Below are positions 8,061 to 15,436 of a stretch of 33,617 nucleotides of DNA, in pieces. The stretch covers positions 9,024-42,640 of the forward strand of contig NZ_BMEY01000027.1 of assembly GCF_014637405.1 (NCBI RefSeq), given 5' to 3'. The stretch is from Ornithinibacillus halotolerans (GTDB taxonomy: Bacteria; Bacillota; Bacilli; Bacillales; Amphibacillaceae). Numbering within the stretch: the first letter of the stretch is position 1; each line of letters opens with the position of its first letter. The translations under genes were made by a program, and so were the position numbers. Under the pieces are notes generated by a model. The model ran no database searches. It had not been told where the DNA came from and saw only the letters and a program-made list of their open reading frames with translations.

Positions 8061-8170
8061 CGTACAAAATTTCCGAAATGTTGGCTGTACCCCTAAAATA
8101 AATCATCTGATTCAATGAAATGTAATGCCTATCATCACCTATTTTTATATGTACCTCAGACGAATTCCTA

Positions 8171-8199
8171 TACCTCCGTTACTCTTCGATCATATTGTA
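8171..8199 (+). promoter_or_regulatory. Candidate sigma-K promoter of the amidase
   Basis: TACC (8171-8174), a 16-bp spacer, then CATATTGTA (8191-8199) match the mother-cell sigma-K pattern mACm-N16-CATAnnnTA. The site lies 20 bp before the ATG, so the leader would be very short, with the ribosome site near its 5' end. B. subtilis cwlC is sigma-K dependent, which agrees. Confidence 0.55.
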
Positions 8200-8219
8200 T
8201 TTGTACGAGGTGGTGTAAA

Positions 8220-8918
8220 ATGTTTAAATTATATTTAGATCCTGGTCACGGGGGAGTGGACCCAGGAGCTATTGGCAATGGGATGCAGGAAAAAGAAATT
8301 ACCTTAAATATTTCCCATAGCATCCGAAATCTCTTGGAAAACCATTATGAAGGCCTGCAAATTAAAATGAGTAGAACAGCAGATATTACGCGCAGCTTGA
8401 AAGAACGTACAGATGATGCGAATGCTTGGGGTGCAGATTATTTTCTATCCATCCACGTTAATGCATTTAACGGTTCAGCTCATGGGTATGAAGATTATAT
8501 TCATAACAGTTTGTCTGATTCATCGAGAACAGCGTTAATTCGGGACATTATGCATGAAGAAATTGTCAAAGTAAATAACTTGCATAACCGTGGTAAAAAA
8601 AAGGCCGATTTCCATGTACTGCGAGAAACCAGAATGCCCGCTTTATTAACGGAGAACGGATTTATTGATCATGCAAGCGATGCCCAAAAACTAAGGGACC
8701 CGAATTGGCGGCAAGCGGTTGTCCAAGGGCATGTTAATGGGTTAGCACGCGCATTTAATTTGAAGAGAAAATCGACTAATCTGAAAAGCAATATGGCTAT
8801 TAAACGTGTAATTGTTGACGGTGTGCAAGTAGGGGCTTACGCAGAAGAAGAAAATGTGTTGAGAACTGTACAACGCAACCTGAGAACAGCACAAAGGATT
8901 ATTATTGAAAATGTGTAG
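8220..8918 (+). CDS. N-acetylmuramoyl-L-alanine amidase, CwlC-like
   Basis: This is a 232-residue Amidase_3 zinc enzyme that cuts the bond between muramic acid and the stem peptide. It shows the zinc motif LDPGHGG (His at residue 10) and the second ligand in NGMQEKEITLN. The conserved WGADYFLSIHVNAF and the catalytic glutamate in ALLTENGFID are also present. The closest known protein I recognise is B. subtilis CwlC, a sporulation amidase for mother-cell lysis (shared GRGKK-type and FHVLRE-MPALLTENGFID stretches). There is no signal peptide, as in CwlC. The last 45 residues may be a degenerate wall-binding repeat (RVIVDGVQVGAYAE). The ATG at 8220 follows GAGGTGG; an upstream extension to 8115 lacks a ribosome site. 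It is transposon cargo. Confidence 0.92.
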   Translation: MFKLYLDPGHGGVDPGAIGNGMQEKEITLNISHSIRNLLENHYEGLQIKMSRTADITRSLKERTDDANAWGADYFLSIHVNAFNGSAHGYEDYIHNSLSDSSRTALIRDIMHEEIVKVNNLHNRGKKKADFHVLRETRMPALLTENGFIDHASDAQKLRDPNWRQAVVQGHVNGLARAFNLKRKSTNLKSNMAIKRVIVDGVQVGAYAEEENVLRTVQRNLRTAQRIIIENV

Positions 8919-9002
8919 TTTCGTTGGGATAACGGTTGCTTGACTGCAAGCACGTTAAAGTTTTATCAAAATGGATAGCTAGGCTGGATGAACAAAATAT
9001 AC

Positions 9003-9038
9003 GCTAAGCCTTTGATGTGACGGGCTTAGCATTTTTTT
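9003..9038 (+). terminator. Rho-independent terminator of the amidase gene
   Basis: GCTAAGCC and GGCTTAGC form an 8-bp stem followed by seven Ts. It separates the amidase transcript from the germination operon. Confidence 0.85.
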
Positions 9039-9091
9039 CTTGCTCTAAGTTGGTCCGGCCGATATAAGCCAGGACTAGCTTAATATCAGAT

Positions 9092-9121
9092 GAATAGAAC
9101 GAAGTTGTTGAGGGAATTATA
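9092..9121 (+). promoter_or_regulatory. Candidate sigma-G promoter of the ger operon
   Basis: GAATA (9092-9096), 18 bp, then AATTATA (9115-9121) fit the forespore sigma-G pattern GnATR-N18-CATnnTA except for the first base of the -10. It lies 45 bp before the gerB start. Germinant-receptor operons in B. subtilis are sigma-G dependent. Confidence 0.5.
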
Positions 9122-9166
9122 GCTCATGATGTTTCTATTTCCAATTGTTGGATTTGAGGTGAGCTT

Positions 9167-10240
9167 TTGCCTAAGATTACTCCTATTCAGTCATACATGA
9201 TTATTATGCTTTCGGTTGGATTAATGAACCACGTTATTATTATCCCTTTACTACTAGAAGCATCAAAGCGAGATGCCTGGCTCGTAGTGCTTCTTGTTTT
9301 TGTCGCTTCACCTGTTTGGATTGGTTGCTTGAACTACATCATTCAAAACATGAACAATCAACACATTAAAAAGTGGCTAGATCAGCACTTTGGAAAGTTT
9401 TTATCTGCAATCTTAGTGATTATTTATAGTTTGTTATTATGGCTCATGGGCTTTATTTCCTTAAAAGATACTCTAACATGGACAATCGCATCTTACTTGC
9501 CGCAAACACCGATACTAGTTCTTGCGGGAACCACACTTGTTGCATGCTTCTTTGCTGCTTTTCAAGGACTCCGTACAATTGCAATTGTGAGCGGAATATT
9601 GTTGCCATTTGTTGTTATTCTAGGTCATCTTGTGGCGATTGCCAATTTTCAGTTTAAAGATTATACCCTGCTTTTTCCTTTGTTAGAAAACGGGACAACT
9701 CCATTATGGAAAGGTGTTCCTTACGTTGCCGGGGGATTGCTGGAGTTGTCTTTCTTGATGTTGCTGATTCAGCACAAATTAACAAAAAAAACAGGATTTA
9801 AAAGCTTGATGTTGATGTGCTTCATCCTTACAGGACTTACGTTAGGACCATTAATGGGATCGATTGCTATATTTGGCCCTGATGAAGCGGCTAACCAAAG
9901 ATACCCCGCTTACGCTCAATGGAGAAGCGTTAGACTGGGAGAATATGTGGAGCATGTCGATTTTTTTTCGATTTACCAGTGGCTATCCGGTACATTCATT
10001 CGTGTGTCCCTTTCTATCTATCTCTTGGGAGAATTGTGGAATTTACAAAAACGCAGATGGTTACCTGTGTTATTTGGCGCATTGGCCATGCTTGTTGCCA
10101 TTTTGCTGCCGATGAGCGACATGGCTTTTCTAGACTTGTTAGGAAGGTTTTATTTTCCTTCATTTTGTATCTTTACAGTAGGGACCTTGATCCTGTATGT
10201 TGGTCGAATGATCATCTCAAGAATTCGCCAAAAGGAGTGA
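9167..10240 (+). CDS. Spore germinant receptor B subunit (GerAB/GerKB family)
   Basis: This 357-residue membrane protein of the spore permease family (APC superfamily) forms the germinant-binding subunit of Ger receptors in the spore inner membrane. About ten hydrophobic helices are visible across the whole length, with the family N-terminus ITPIQSYMIIMLSVGLMNHV and the central block YTLLFPLLENGTTPLWKGVP. The start is TTG at 9167, fixed by GAGGTGA 6 nt before it. It is first in the B-A-C operon carried by the transposon, 9 bp before the A subunit. The usual B. subtilis order (A-B-C or A-C-B) differs. The germinant cannot be predicted from the sequence. Confidence 0.92.
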   Translation: MPKITPIQSYMIIMLSVGLMNHVIIIPLLLEASKRDAWLVVLLVFVASPVWIGCLNYIIQNMNNQHIKKWLDQHFGKFLSAILVIIYSLLLWLMGFISLKDTLTWTIASYLPQTPILVLAGTTLVACFFAAFQGLRTIAIVSGILLPFVVILGHLVAIANFQFKDYTLLFPLLENGTTPLWKGVPYVAGGLLELSFLMLLIQHKLTKKTGFKSLMLMCFILTGLTLGPLMGSIAIFGPDEAANQRYPAYAQWRSVRLGEYVEHVDFFSIYQWLSGTFIRVSLSIYLLGELWNLQKRRWLPVLFGALAMLVAILLPMSDMAFLDLLGRFYFPSFCIFTVGTLILYVGRMIISRIRQKE

Positions 10241-10249
10241 CTAGCTAGG

Positions 10250-11797
10250 ATGAATAAACTATTCCGACGAATGAAAAGATTATTTGGAAATCAGGGGGCA
10301 GAAAGCAAGAGGCCATCGCCTAATACAGAGGCAACAGTCTTGCAACCACTTAATGAACAATCACTCATCCAACACTTTAAAATGTGTCAAGATGTTAAGC
10401 ACCATGTTTACAAATTAAACCCTGATGATGAACAATCGAGAATCCTATTGCTTTATTGTGAGGGGTTAAGTGACAACCAAACATTCATTCATGAAACTGT
10501 GCTTCCTCATTTGACCCGATTTTATGAAAACAATGGTTTTCATCATCAGGAGGAAATGGTCGAGTCGAGCCAACTACAATTAGAGTTCGTTACTCTTGAA
10601 GAGTGGGAGCAAACGGCCGAAACGGATATTTTTGAAGGCAAACTGCTTTTGTTTATTCCGACCCTACGCTCCTTATTCTCCCTCGATATCTCAAAAAAAC
10701 CAGCGCGAAATCCGGAAGAATCCAGTATTGAGGTCTCGGTACGTGGACCAAAGGATGGATTTGTGGAAGAACTTGGAGTCAATGTGGCGTTAATTCGGAA
10801 ACGAATCAAATCAACCAGTATGGTTTATGAAACGAAAAAAGTAGGCGTTCGCACGAAAACAACCGTTGCGATTCTATACATGCGTGACATTGTTGATCCT
10901 AAGATTGTTCAAGATGTAAAGAATAAATTAGATGATCTTCACATTGACGGAGCGTTTAGCGCCACTCAGCTAGAAGAATTAATGGAACCGACAAAAGCAT
11001 TATTTCCTTTGATGGGGTATACAGGCAGACCAGACTTTACCGTTAACTGTATGCTAAATGGCCGTGTAGCGTTGATTGTGGATGGTACACCAGCTGCGTT
11101 GATTGCGCCTGCCAATTTATTTTTGCTTGTGAAAGCACCCGAAGATATCCACTTTGCTGCTTTGTCAGCTACATTTGGTCAAACGCTTCGTTTACTTGGT
11201 TTGTCCGTATCGCTACTGCTTCCTGCATTTTTTGTTGCCATTCTTTCCTATCATCAAGATCAGCTGCCCTATTATCTGCTTGCCACTTTGGGGATTAACC
11301 GGTTGGGAATCCCTTTTGATGTGGCAACTGAAATGTTTATTGCACTTATCTTCTTAGAAATCCTGCGGGAAGCTGGTACCCGACTCCCTTCTGCGGTCGG
11401 CAGCACGGTAACGGTTGTAGGAGGACTTATCCTGGGGGATGCAGCCATTCGTGCAGGATTCTTATCCCCTGGTATTGTTGTCATCGGAGCAATTACACAG
11501 ATCTTTGGTTCAACTTTATCGAGCCTATCATTGGCTGGAACAATTAGTATCTTACGCTTTTTTCTTTTCATTCTGTCTGCCATGCTTGGCATTTATGGCT
11601 TCTTTCTTGGATTATTTATTGTGCTCAGCCATTTAGCCTCATTGCGTTCATTCGGCTTGCCTTACTTGGCCCCAATATCATCTCCATTTAAAGACTTGGC
11701 CAACGCTTTGTTCCGACTACCTTGGCCATGGCGAAACACTCGACCGGACATGTTGAAGACACGAGATTCTACAAGGCAAGGGGACAGGCATAAATGA
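10250..11797 (+). CDS. Spore germinant receptor A subunit (GerAA/GerKA family)
   Basis: This 515-residue protein has a hydrophilic N-terminal half (about 1-290) and a membrane C-terminal half of five or six helices, the normal GerA layout and size. Conserved blocks are FPLMGYTGRPDFTVNCMLNG, RVALIVDGTPAALIAPANLF, EILREAGTRLPSAVGSTVTV and GGLILGDAAIRAGF. It oligomerises as a cation channel opened by germinants in the spore inner membrane. GGAG about 15 nt upstream of the ATG makes the ribosome site rather distant. It overlaps the C-subunit gene by 4 nt (ATGA). The frame is intact, unlike the recombination genes of the same transposon. Confidence 0.94.
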   Translation: MNKLFRRMKRLFGNQGAESKRPSPNTEATVLQPLNEQSLIQHFKMCQDVKHHVYKLNPDDEQSRILLLYCEGLSDNQTFIHETVLPHLTRFYENNGFHHQEEMVESSQLQLEFVTLEEWEQTAETDIFEGKLLLFIPTLRSLFSLDISKKPARNPEESSIEVSVRGPKDGFVEELGVNVALIRKRIKSTSMVYETKKVGVRTKTTVAILYMRDIVDPKIVQDVKNKLDDLHIDGAFSATQLEELMEPTKALFPLMGYTGRPDFTVNCMLNGRVALIVDGTPAALIAPANLFLLVKAPEDIHFAALSATFGQTLRLLGLSVSLLLPAFFVAILSYHQDQLPYYLLATLGINRLGIPFDVATEMFIALIFLEILREAGTRLPSAVGSTVTVVGGLILGDAAIRAGFLSPGIVVIGAITQIFGSTLSSLSLAGTISILRFFLFILSAMLGIYGFFLGLFIVLSHLASLRSFGLPYLAPISSPFKDLANALFRLPWPWRNTRPDMLKTRDSTRQGDRHK

Positions 11798-12957
11798 GGA
11801 GATATAAAAGTATGGTTGCACTTTTCCTTCTTCTCACCCTTACCGGTTGCTGGAGCAGATATGAAGTGCAAAACATGAACTATGCTACGGCTGTTGGAAT
11901 AGACTATGTCGATGGTCAATACACCTTATATGTGCAATTGCTTGATTTCTCGACAGTGGCCAAGCTGGAGGGACAGCAAAAAGCGGAGCAGCCCCCGGTT
12001 TGGGTGGGCAAAGGCGAAGGTTCCTCGTTTACGGAGGCGGCAAATGATTTGTACAGTACATCACAACAACGCTTAAACTTGGGACAAATCTCTGCCATTT
12101 TGTTCAGCGAGAGATTGATGAAGGAAAACAAAGTCGGAGAAGTGCTGGAATTGATCAATCGTTATCGTGAAATAAGGTACTTGGCCTGGCTGTTTAGCAC
12201 AAGAGAGCCTCTTGAAGAAATCTTGCTGGCAACTCCATTTTTTAGATTACCGCCAAAGGCATCCATTCTTCACAATCCCGAGCAAAGTTTCAGACAGTTC
12301 TCTATCCTTGCTCCGGTCCGCCTGCAACAATTTGTACTGGACTCAAACGAAAAGGCTAGAACCAGTTATATACCGGAATTATCGCTTCGCAAAGGTCAAT
12401 GGCAGGAAAGTAATAAACCAAAAGAGCAGCTTAGATATTCAGGCGTACAAGTATATGATCTAAACAATTATTATGGACGAATGGATCTTAAGGATTTGTC
12501 GGGAATGCCCTGGCTAAGTACTCACACGATCCGAGTACCTCTTGATTTGTTTACCGAAGAGAAGCTTGCGGCTATTCTTGTCGCAGAAAAACCCAAATAT
12601 GAAGTGACTCCTATTGTGAAATTGAACAAGGCGTATTTCGATATTTCAGTAAAAGTGAAGGCGGGGATCAATGAATTGCATACGGACCTTACCGAAAAGG
12701 AACTCACACAAATGGCTCAGGAAAAAATAGAGGAGCAAATCCGCAAAACGTATCAAACTGCTTTTAAAGAGGGTATAGATATTTACAATTTGGGCGAATC
12801 TTTGTATCGCAAACATCCACATCAATGGAAGAGCATTGCCACAGGAAAACAGCAACTCGTTTTAAACCCAGATTCCCTGCGCCATGTAAAGGTTGAGGTG
12901 AATATTGTTTACCCTGGAAGATATAAATTACATGAACATGGTGAATCCACCTCGTGA
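11794..12957 (+). CDS. Spore germinant receptor C subunit, Ger(x)C-family lipoprotein
   Basis: This 387-residue lipoprotein has a short signal peptide with lipobox LTGC (Cys at about residue 19), followed by WSRYEVQNMNYATAVGIDY, the typical Ger(x)C N-terminus. The C-terminal domain ends with LRHVKVEVNIVYPGRYKLHE. It sits on the outer face of the spore inner membrane and completes the A-B-C receptor. The ATG lies inside the stop of the A gene (ATGA), giving translational coupling. Length is normal. It is the last gene of the transposon cargo and is followed by a terminator. Confidence 0.94.
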   Translation: MRRYKSMVALFLLLTLTGCWSRYEVQNMNYATAVGIDYVDGQYTLYVQLLDFSTVAKLEGQQKAEQPPVWVGKGEGSSFTEAANDLYSTSQQRLNLGQISAILFSERLMKENKVGEVLELINRYREIRYLAWLFSTREPLEEILLATPFFRLPPKASILHNPEQSFRQFSILAPVRLQQFVLDSNEKARTSYIPELSLRKGQWQESNKPKEQLRYSGVQVYDLNNYYGRMDLKDLSGMPWLSTHTIRVPLDLFTEEKLAAILVAEKPKYEVTPIVKLNKAYFDISVKVKAGINELHTDLTEKELTQMAQEKIEEQIRKTYQTAFKEGIDIYNLGESLYRKHPHQWKSIATGKQQLVLNPDSLRHVKVEVNIVYPGRYKLHEHGESTS

Positions 12958-12982
12958 TTCTGGCAAGTGAAATTATTAACTC

Positions 12983-13025
12983 ACCTTGCTTCTTCTGCTT
13001 AGCGTTGGGGAAGCAAGGTTTTTGT
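12983..13025 (+). terminator. Rho-independent terminator of the ger operon
   Basis: ACCTTGCTTC and GAAGCAAGGT form a 10-bp stem around a 17-nt loop, followed by TTTTTG. It lies just inside the right end of the transposon. Confidence 0.8.
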
Positions 13026-13039
13026 TTCCCAAAAAATAG

Positions 13040-13077
13040 TTTAACGTTGTAAATCCGCATTTTCCTGACGGAACCCC
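13040..13077 (-). repeat. Right terminal inverted repeat of the Tn3-family element (38 bp)
   Basis: The reverse complement begins GGGGTTCCGTCAGGAAAA and matches the left end at 33 of 38 positions. TTTAA follows immediately outside. The repeat also encodes the last residues of the hydrolase. Confidence 0.93.
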
Positions 13078-13841
13078 TTTAATATATTAGCCACTTCAAC
13101 CGGGTTAGTAATCGGAAGAAAATGGTGTCCATTAGAAATGATTTTAACAGCTTGATCCGAATGTACTTTTTTAAATTCTTCCACTTTCCCATTACTGAAA
13201 TCATCTAAACTATGTTCTGCTACTAGCAACAAGAAAGGCTTGTCCACTTTTTGTTTTAAGCAAAAGTCTGTCTTCGTTACTTCTTTTGATAAACTATTTA
13301 ACGCTACTTCATTACTATGGTGTTTGTACACATGATCCTGCAAGACAAAATTATTCAACAGATACGTGTTAAAATTTTCCCGTACTTCTTCTGTTAACCC
13401 TTCCATCGAATTAGTAGTTTCACGTACGGCTTCTTCGAGGTCCTCTAATCGTTCAATTATTGGTAGTTGAATTTCTTCATCAAAATCTTCTCGTTCTCCT
13501 AGGAAATAGTAACCTCCATCTAATAAAGTTAAAGACGAGACATAATCTGGATATGCAGAATAAAATGCCTGTATGATCCAACCTCCAATGGAATTGCCGA
13601 TAAAATGTGCGGTTGAAATCTTCCATTCTTCCATTAAATTTCTAATGTCTTTTATATATGTAGTTATCGAATAATCTTCTTGCTCAGTTTGATTATGCCC
13701 TGGTAAATCGATAGCAATCATTCTATATTCCTTCATATATTTAGATAGAATTTCATAAGTCTCTTTTCTTTCACCAAGCGCTGGTAGAGCGATAATTGTT
13801 TTATCACTATCTTTTTCTCCATATACCGTATAACATAACAT
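13041..13841 (-). CDS. Alpha/beta-fold hydrolase with transposon-derived C-terminus
   Basis: This is a 266-residue cytoplasmic alpha/beta hydrolase. The nucleophile elbow GNSIGG puts the catalytic serine at residue 84. The likely acid is in VAEHSLDDFSNG and the histidine in SNGHHFLPI. IDLPGHNQTE is the usual strand-loop of such enzymes. The substrate is unknown. The ATG at 13841 follows GGGGG by 7 nt. The last residues, after about VANILK, are read from the terminal repeat of the transposon and replace an original tail now found at 6731-6778. The length changes by only two residues, and the lost part lies beyond the catalytic histidine, so activity may survive. It now ends without its own terminator. 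Confidence 0.9.
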   Translation of the reverse strand: MLCYTVYGEKDSDKTIIALPALGERKETYEILSKYMKEYRMIAIDLPGHNQTEQEDYSITTYIKDIRNLMEEWKISTAHFIGNSIGGWIIQAFYSAYPDYVSSLTLLDGGYYFLGEREDFDEEIQLPIIERLEDLEEAVRETTNSMEGLTEEVRENFNTYLLNNFVLQDHVYKHHSNEVALNSLSKEVTKTDFCLKQKVDKPFLLLVAEHSLDDFSNGKVEEFKKVHSDQAVKIISNGHHFLPITNPVEVANILKGFRQENADLQR

Positions 13842-13954
13842 TAGATTTCCCCCATTTGTCTTAAGTTGTTTTATTTACTATATCAAAATATGGAACAATC
13901 TTCTTTAAATATATCCAAGTTTCTAATAATAGTTAACATAAAAAGCGATAACGA

Positions 13955-14413
13955 CTATTTCTTCTTATTATTCAAGTCCTTGATTACCCTTATCGCTTCA
14001 TCAATATGAATAACTGGGATTAGCTCTATATTCAATCCCTGTTCTTCTTTAACTTCTACCGCTTCCTCCATATTAGTGCTCGGTAAAATGACATATGGAA
14101 ACTCACTCTCTTCAGAACTAATTAATTTTCCCTTTATACCCCCTACCTCTAATACTTCACCAGATGGATTAATTGCTCCTGTGACTCCAAAATCTAGATT
14201 ATTGGTTATTTCTAATTTATTAACTAATGCAGATAGAGCCAACCCCAACCCTGCACTATTTCCATCTATATCCTCTCTTTGTAAAAAATCATCAATGACT
14301 GCTGTGTCACCACCCAAATATTCCGATACATTTTCCCCTGTTATTGCAAAATCATCCTTTTTTAAACCAAGCATACTCATTAGTTCCGTATTTTTACTAC
14401 GGTAGCGATCCAT
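13955..14413 (-). CDS. Lon-like (S16) protease domain, C-terminal part of a frameshifted gene
   Basis: This 152-residue segment carries the Lon/YlbL-type proteolytic domain without an ATPase. The catalytic serine is at residue 53 in DGNSAGLGLAL and the lysine at residue 94 in VGGIKGKL, a spacing of 41 that fits the Ser-Lys dyad. GVTGAINPSGEVLEVGG is the usual core strand. The ATG at 14413 has no clear ribosome site and lies inside the upstream frame. One extra A in the A5 run (14422-14426 on the plus strand as Ts) would fuse both frames through LEKITNMDRYRS. I therefore think this is the second half of one membrane-anchored protease gene. Confidence 0.8.
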   Translation of the reverse strand: MDRYRSKNTELMSMLGLKKDDFAITGENVSEYLGGDTAVIDDFLQREDIDGNSAGLGLALSALVNKLEITNNLDFGVTGAINPSGEVLEVGGIKGKLISSEESEFPYVILPSTNMEEAVEVKEEQGLNIELIPVIHIDEAIRVIKDLNNKKK

Positions 14414-14844
14414 ATTGGTGATTTTTCTAAACTGATGACAGGCTGAAATTGTCTTTCATACGTTTCGATAATTAAATTCTCATCTTCTATATATGGAACT
14501 TCAAAACTTCTTACTGTCAGAATGTGAATGCCAGATCCTTCCACTGCTTCAATCGGTTCAGCGACACTATTGACAATAAATGTAAACGGTTCAAAGTAAA
14601 TTAATCGATATTCATAGATGAGAATTAAGGTAACTAGAACGATTGAAAAGACATACTTTCTAACAACCTTTTTTTCTTTACGATATATAAAATATAATCC
14701 TACAAAAAATAAAAATAGCAGTAAGAGAAATGTGATAAATACAAAACTATTAATGAGATCCAAATAGTAAAGGATCCACATCATGACATATAATCCCATC
14801 AATGTTAAACCAAATAGTGCATCCTTGAACCATTGACTTATCAT
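14380..14844 (-). CDS. Membrane-anchor N-terminal part of the frameshifted Lon-like protease
   Basis: This frame encodes 154 residues. Two or three hydrophobic helices cover about residues 8-82, followed by an extracytoplasmic segment (AEPIEAVEGSGIHILTVRS) like the region just before the Lon domain in YlbL-type proteases. The last 14 or so residues (SPIWIATVVKIRN) probably come from the wrong frame. GGGGGAGAG precedes the ATG by 7 nt, a strong start. It overlaps the protease-domain frame by 34 nt. Joined, the product would be about 296 residues, a PDZ-less membrane S16 peptidase. Sequencing error, true mutation and slippage on the A5 run are all possible. Confidence 0.75.
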   Translation of the reverse strand: MISQWFKDALFGLTLMGLYVMMWILYYLDLINSFVFITFLLLLFLFFVGLYFIYRKEKKVVRKYVFSIVLVTLILIYEYRLIYFEPFTFIVNSVAEPIEAVEGSGIHILTVRSFEVPYIEDENLIIETYERQFQPVISLEKSPIWIATVVKIRN

Positions 14845-14872
14845 ATAATCTCTCCCCCCTCACATCCTAGTA

Positions 14873-15208
14873 CTATACTTTTAATTCTTCCGATTGGATT
14901 ACTAAGGCGGTTAATCCTTCGTCACTTCCACTTAAGTGGCCTTCCCCTTTGTTCCAAAATACCCCTTCACCACTTTTAAGATAAACCTTTTTCTTATCTT
15001 CACCTTCCACCCATCCCTCGCCATTTACAACGACAAACAACTGGGGTACTGGTGCTTGATGGTATCCAACGACACCACCTTTTTCAATATGAATTAGTCC
15101 GATATTTGTTGGTTCTTCCGTCTTCATTATTTTTGAATATGTAGATAAAATTGAATCATAGTTATTTATTTCGTTTCCTGCCGCTTTCCCGAAATTTACT
15201 ATTTGCAT
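14873..15208 (-). CDS. Small cupin-domain protein
   Basis: This is a 111-residue single-domain cupin. The beta-barrel pattern is visible in KGGVVGYHQAPVPQLFVVVN (motif 1, with only one clear metal-type histidine, and Gln/Pro where further ligands usually lie) and GEGVFWNKGEGHLSG (motif 2). It may bind a small ligand rather than act as a metal enzyme. I chose the ATG at 15208 over the GTG at 15229, because AAAGGTGAT lies between the two and can serve only the ATG. The substrate is unknown. Confidence 0.75.
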   Translation of the reverse strand: MQIVNFGKAAGNEINNYDSILSTYSKIMKTEEPTNIGLIHIEKGGVVGYHQAPVPQLFVVVNGEGWVEGEDKKKVYLKSGEGVFWNKGEGHLSGSDEGLTALVIQSEELKV

Positions 15209-15436
15209 GTACTCTTGATCACCTTTCACGTAAACTAACTTTATATCAGTTTAATACTACCATATTTTTCTAATAACAATGGGAAATTTTATAAAAAGGT
15301 GACCCAAAATTGGCTGACTAATTGTTTATAAACTATAAGTAGTATCTTAAAGTGGTAGTACAATTAAGAAGGATATCACACCTTTTGTGTCGAACTATAA
15401 GTAATGCAATCATAATGAAAGTGAGGTTCATGCTTT

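Larger units (their letters stand above)
6779..13077. mobile_element. Tn3-family (Tn1546-like) transposon carrying spore amidase and germinant-receptor genes
   Basis: The element is 6,299 bp. Both ends carry 38-bp inverted repeats starting GGGG (33 of 38 positions match), and both are flanked by the direct 5-bp repeat TTTAA (6774-6778 and 13078-13082), the duplication size of Tn3 elements. Inside are a broken tnpA (minus), a truncated tyrosine recombinase (plus), a CwlC-like amidase and a gerB-gerA-gerC operon. With both recombination genes damaged, movement would need enzymes supplied in trans. The end sequence resembles my memory of Tn1546 ends, and Tn1546-like elements with spore genes (spoVA2mob) are known in heat-resistant Bacillus; both comparisons need alignment. 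The sharp duplication suggests a fairly recent insertion. Confidence 0.93.

Noticed and set aside
8115..8219. N-terminal extension of the amidase by 35 residues
   Set aside because: No ribosome site at 8115, and the region contains the likely sigma-K promoter. The ATG at 8220 has a good GAGGTGG and matches the CwlC start.
9979..10248. Overlapping frames within gerB, gerA and gerC
   Set aside because: They are out-of-frame shadows of strongly conserved genes, without ribosome sites.
12961..13040. Second Tn3 end suggested by CTTAGCGTTG at about 12999-13008
   Set aside because: Only ten bases match, inside the ger terminator loop. The full 38-bp match is at 13040-13077.
15331..15405. AACTATAAGTA direct repeats before the kinase-like gene as an operator
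   Set aside because: Only two copies 62 bp apart in AT-rich DNA, with no clear promoter alignment; not enough to call.
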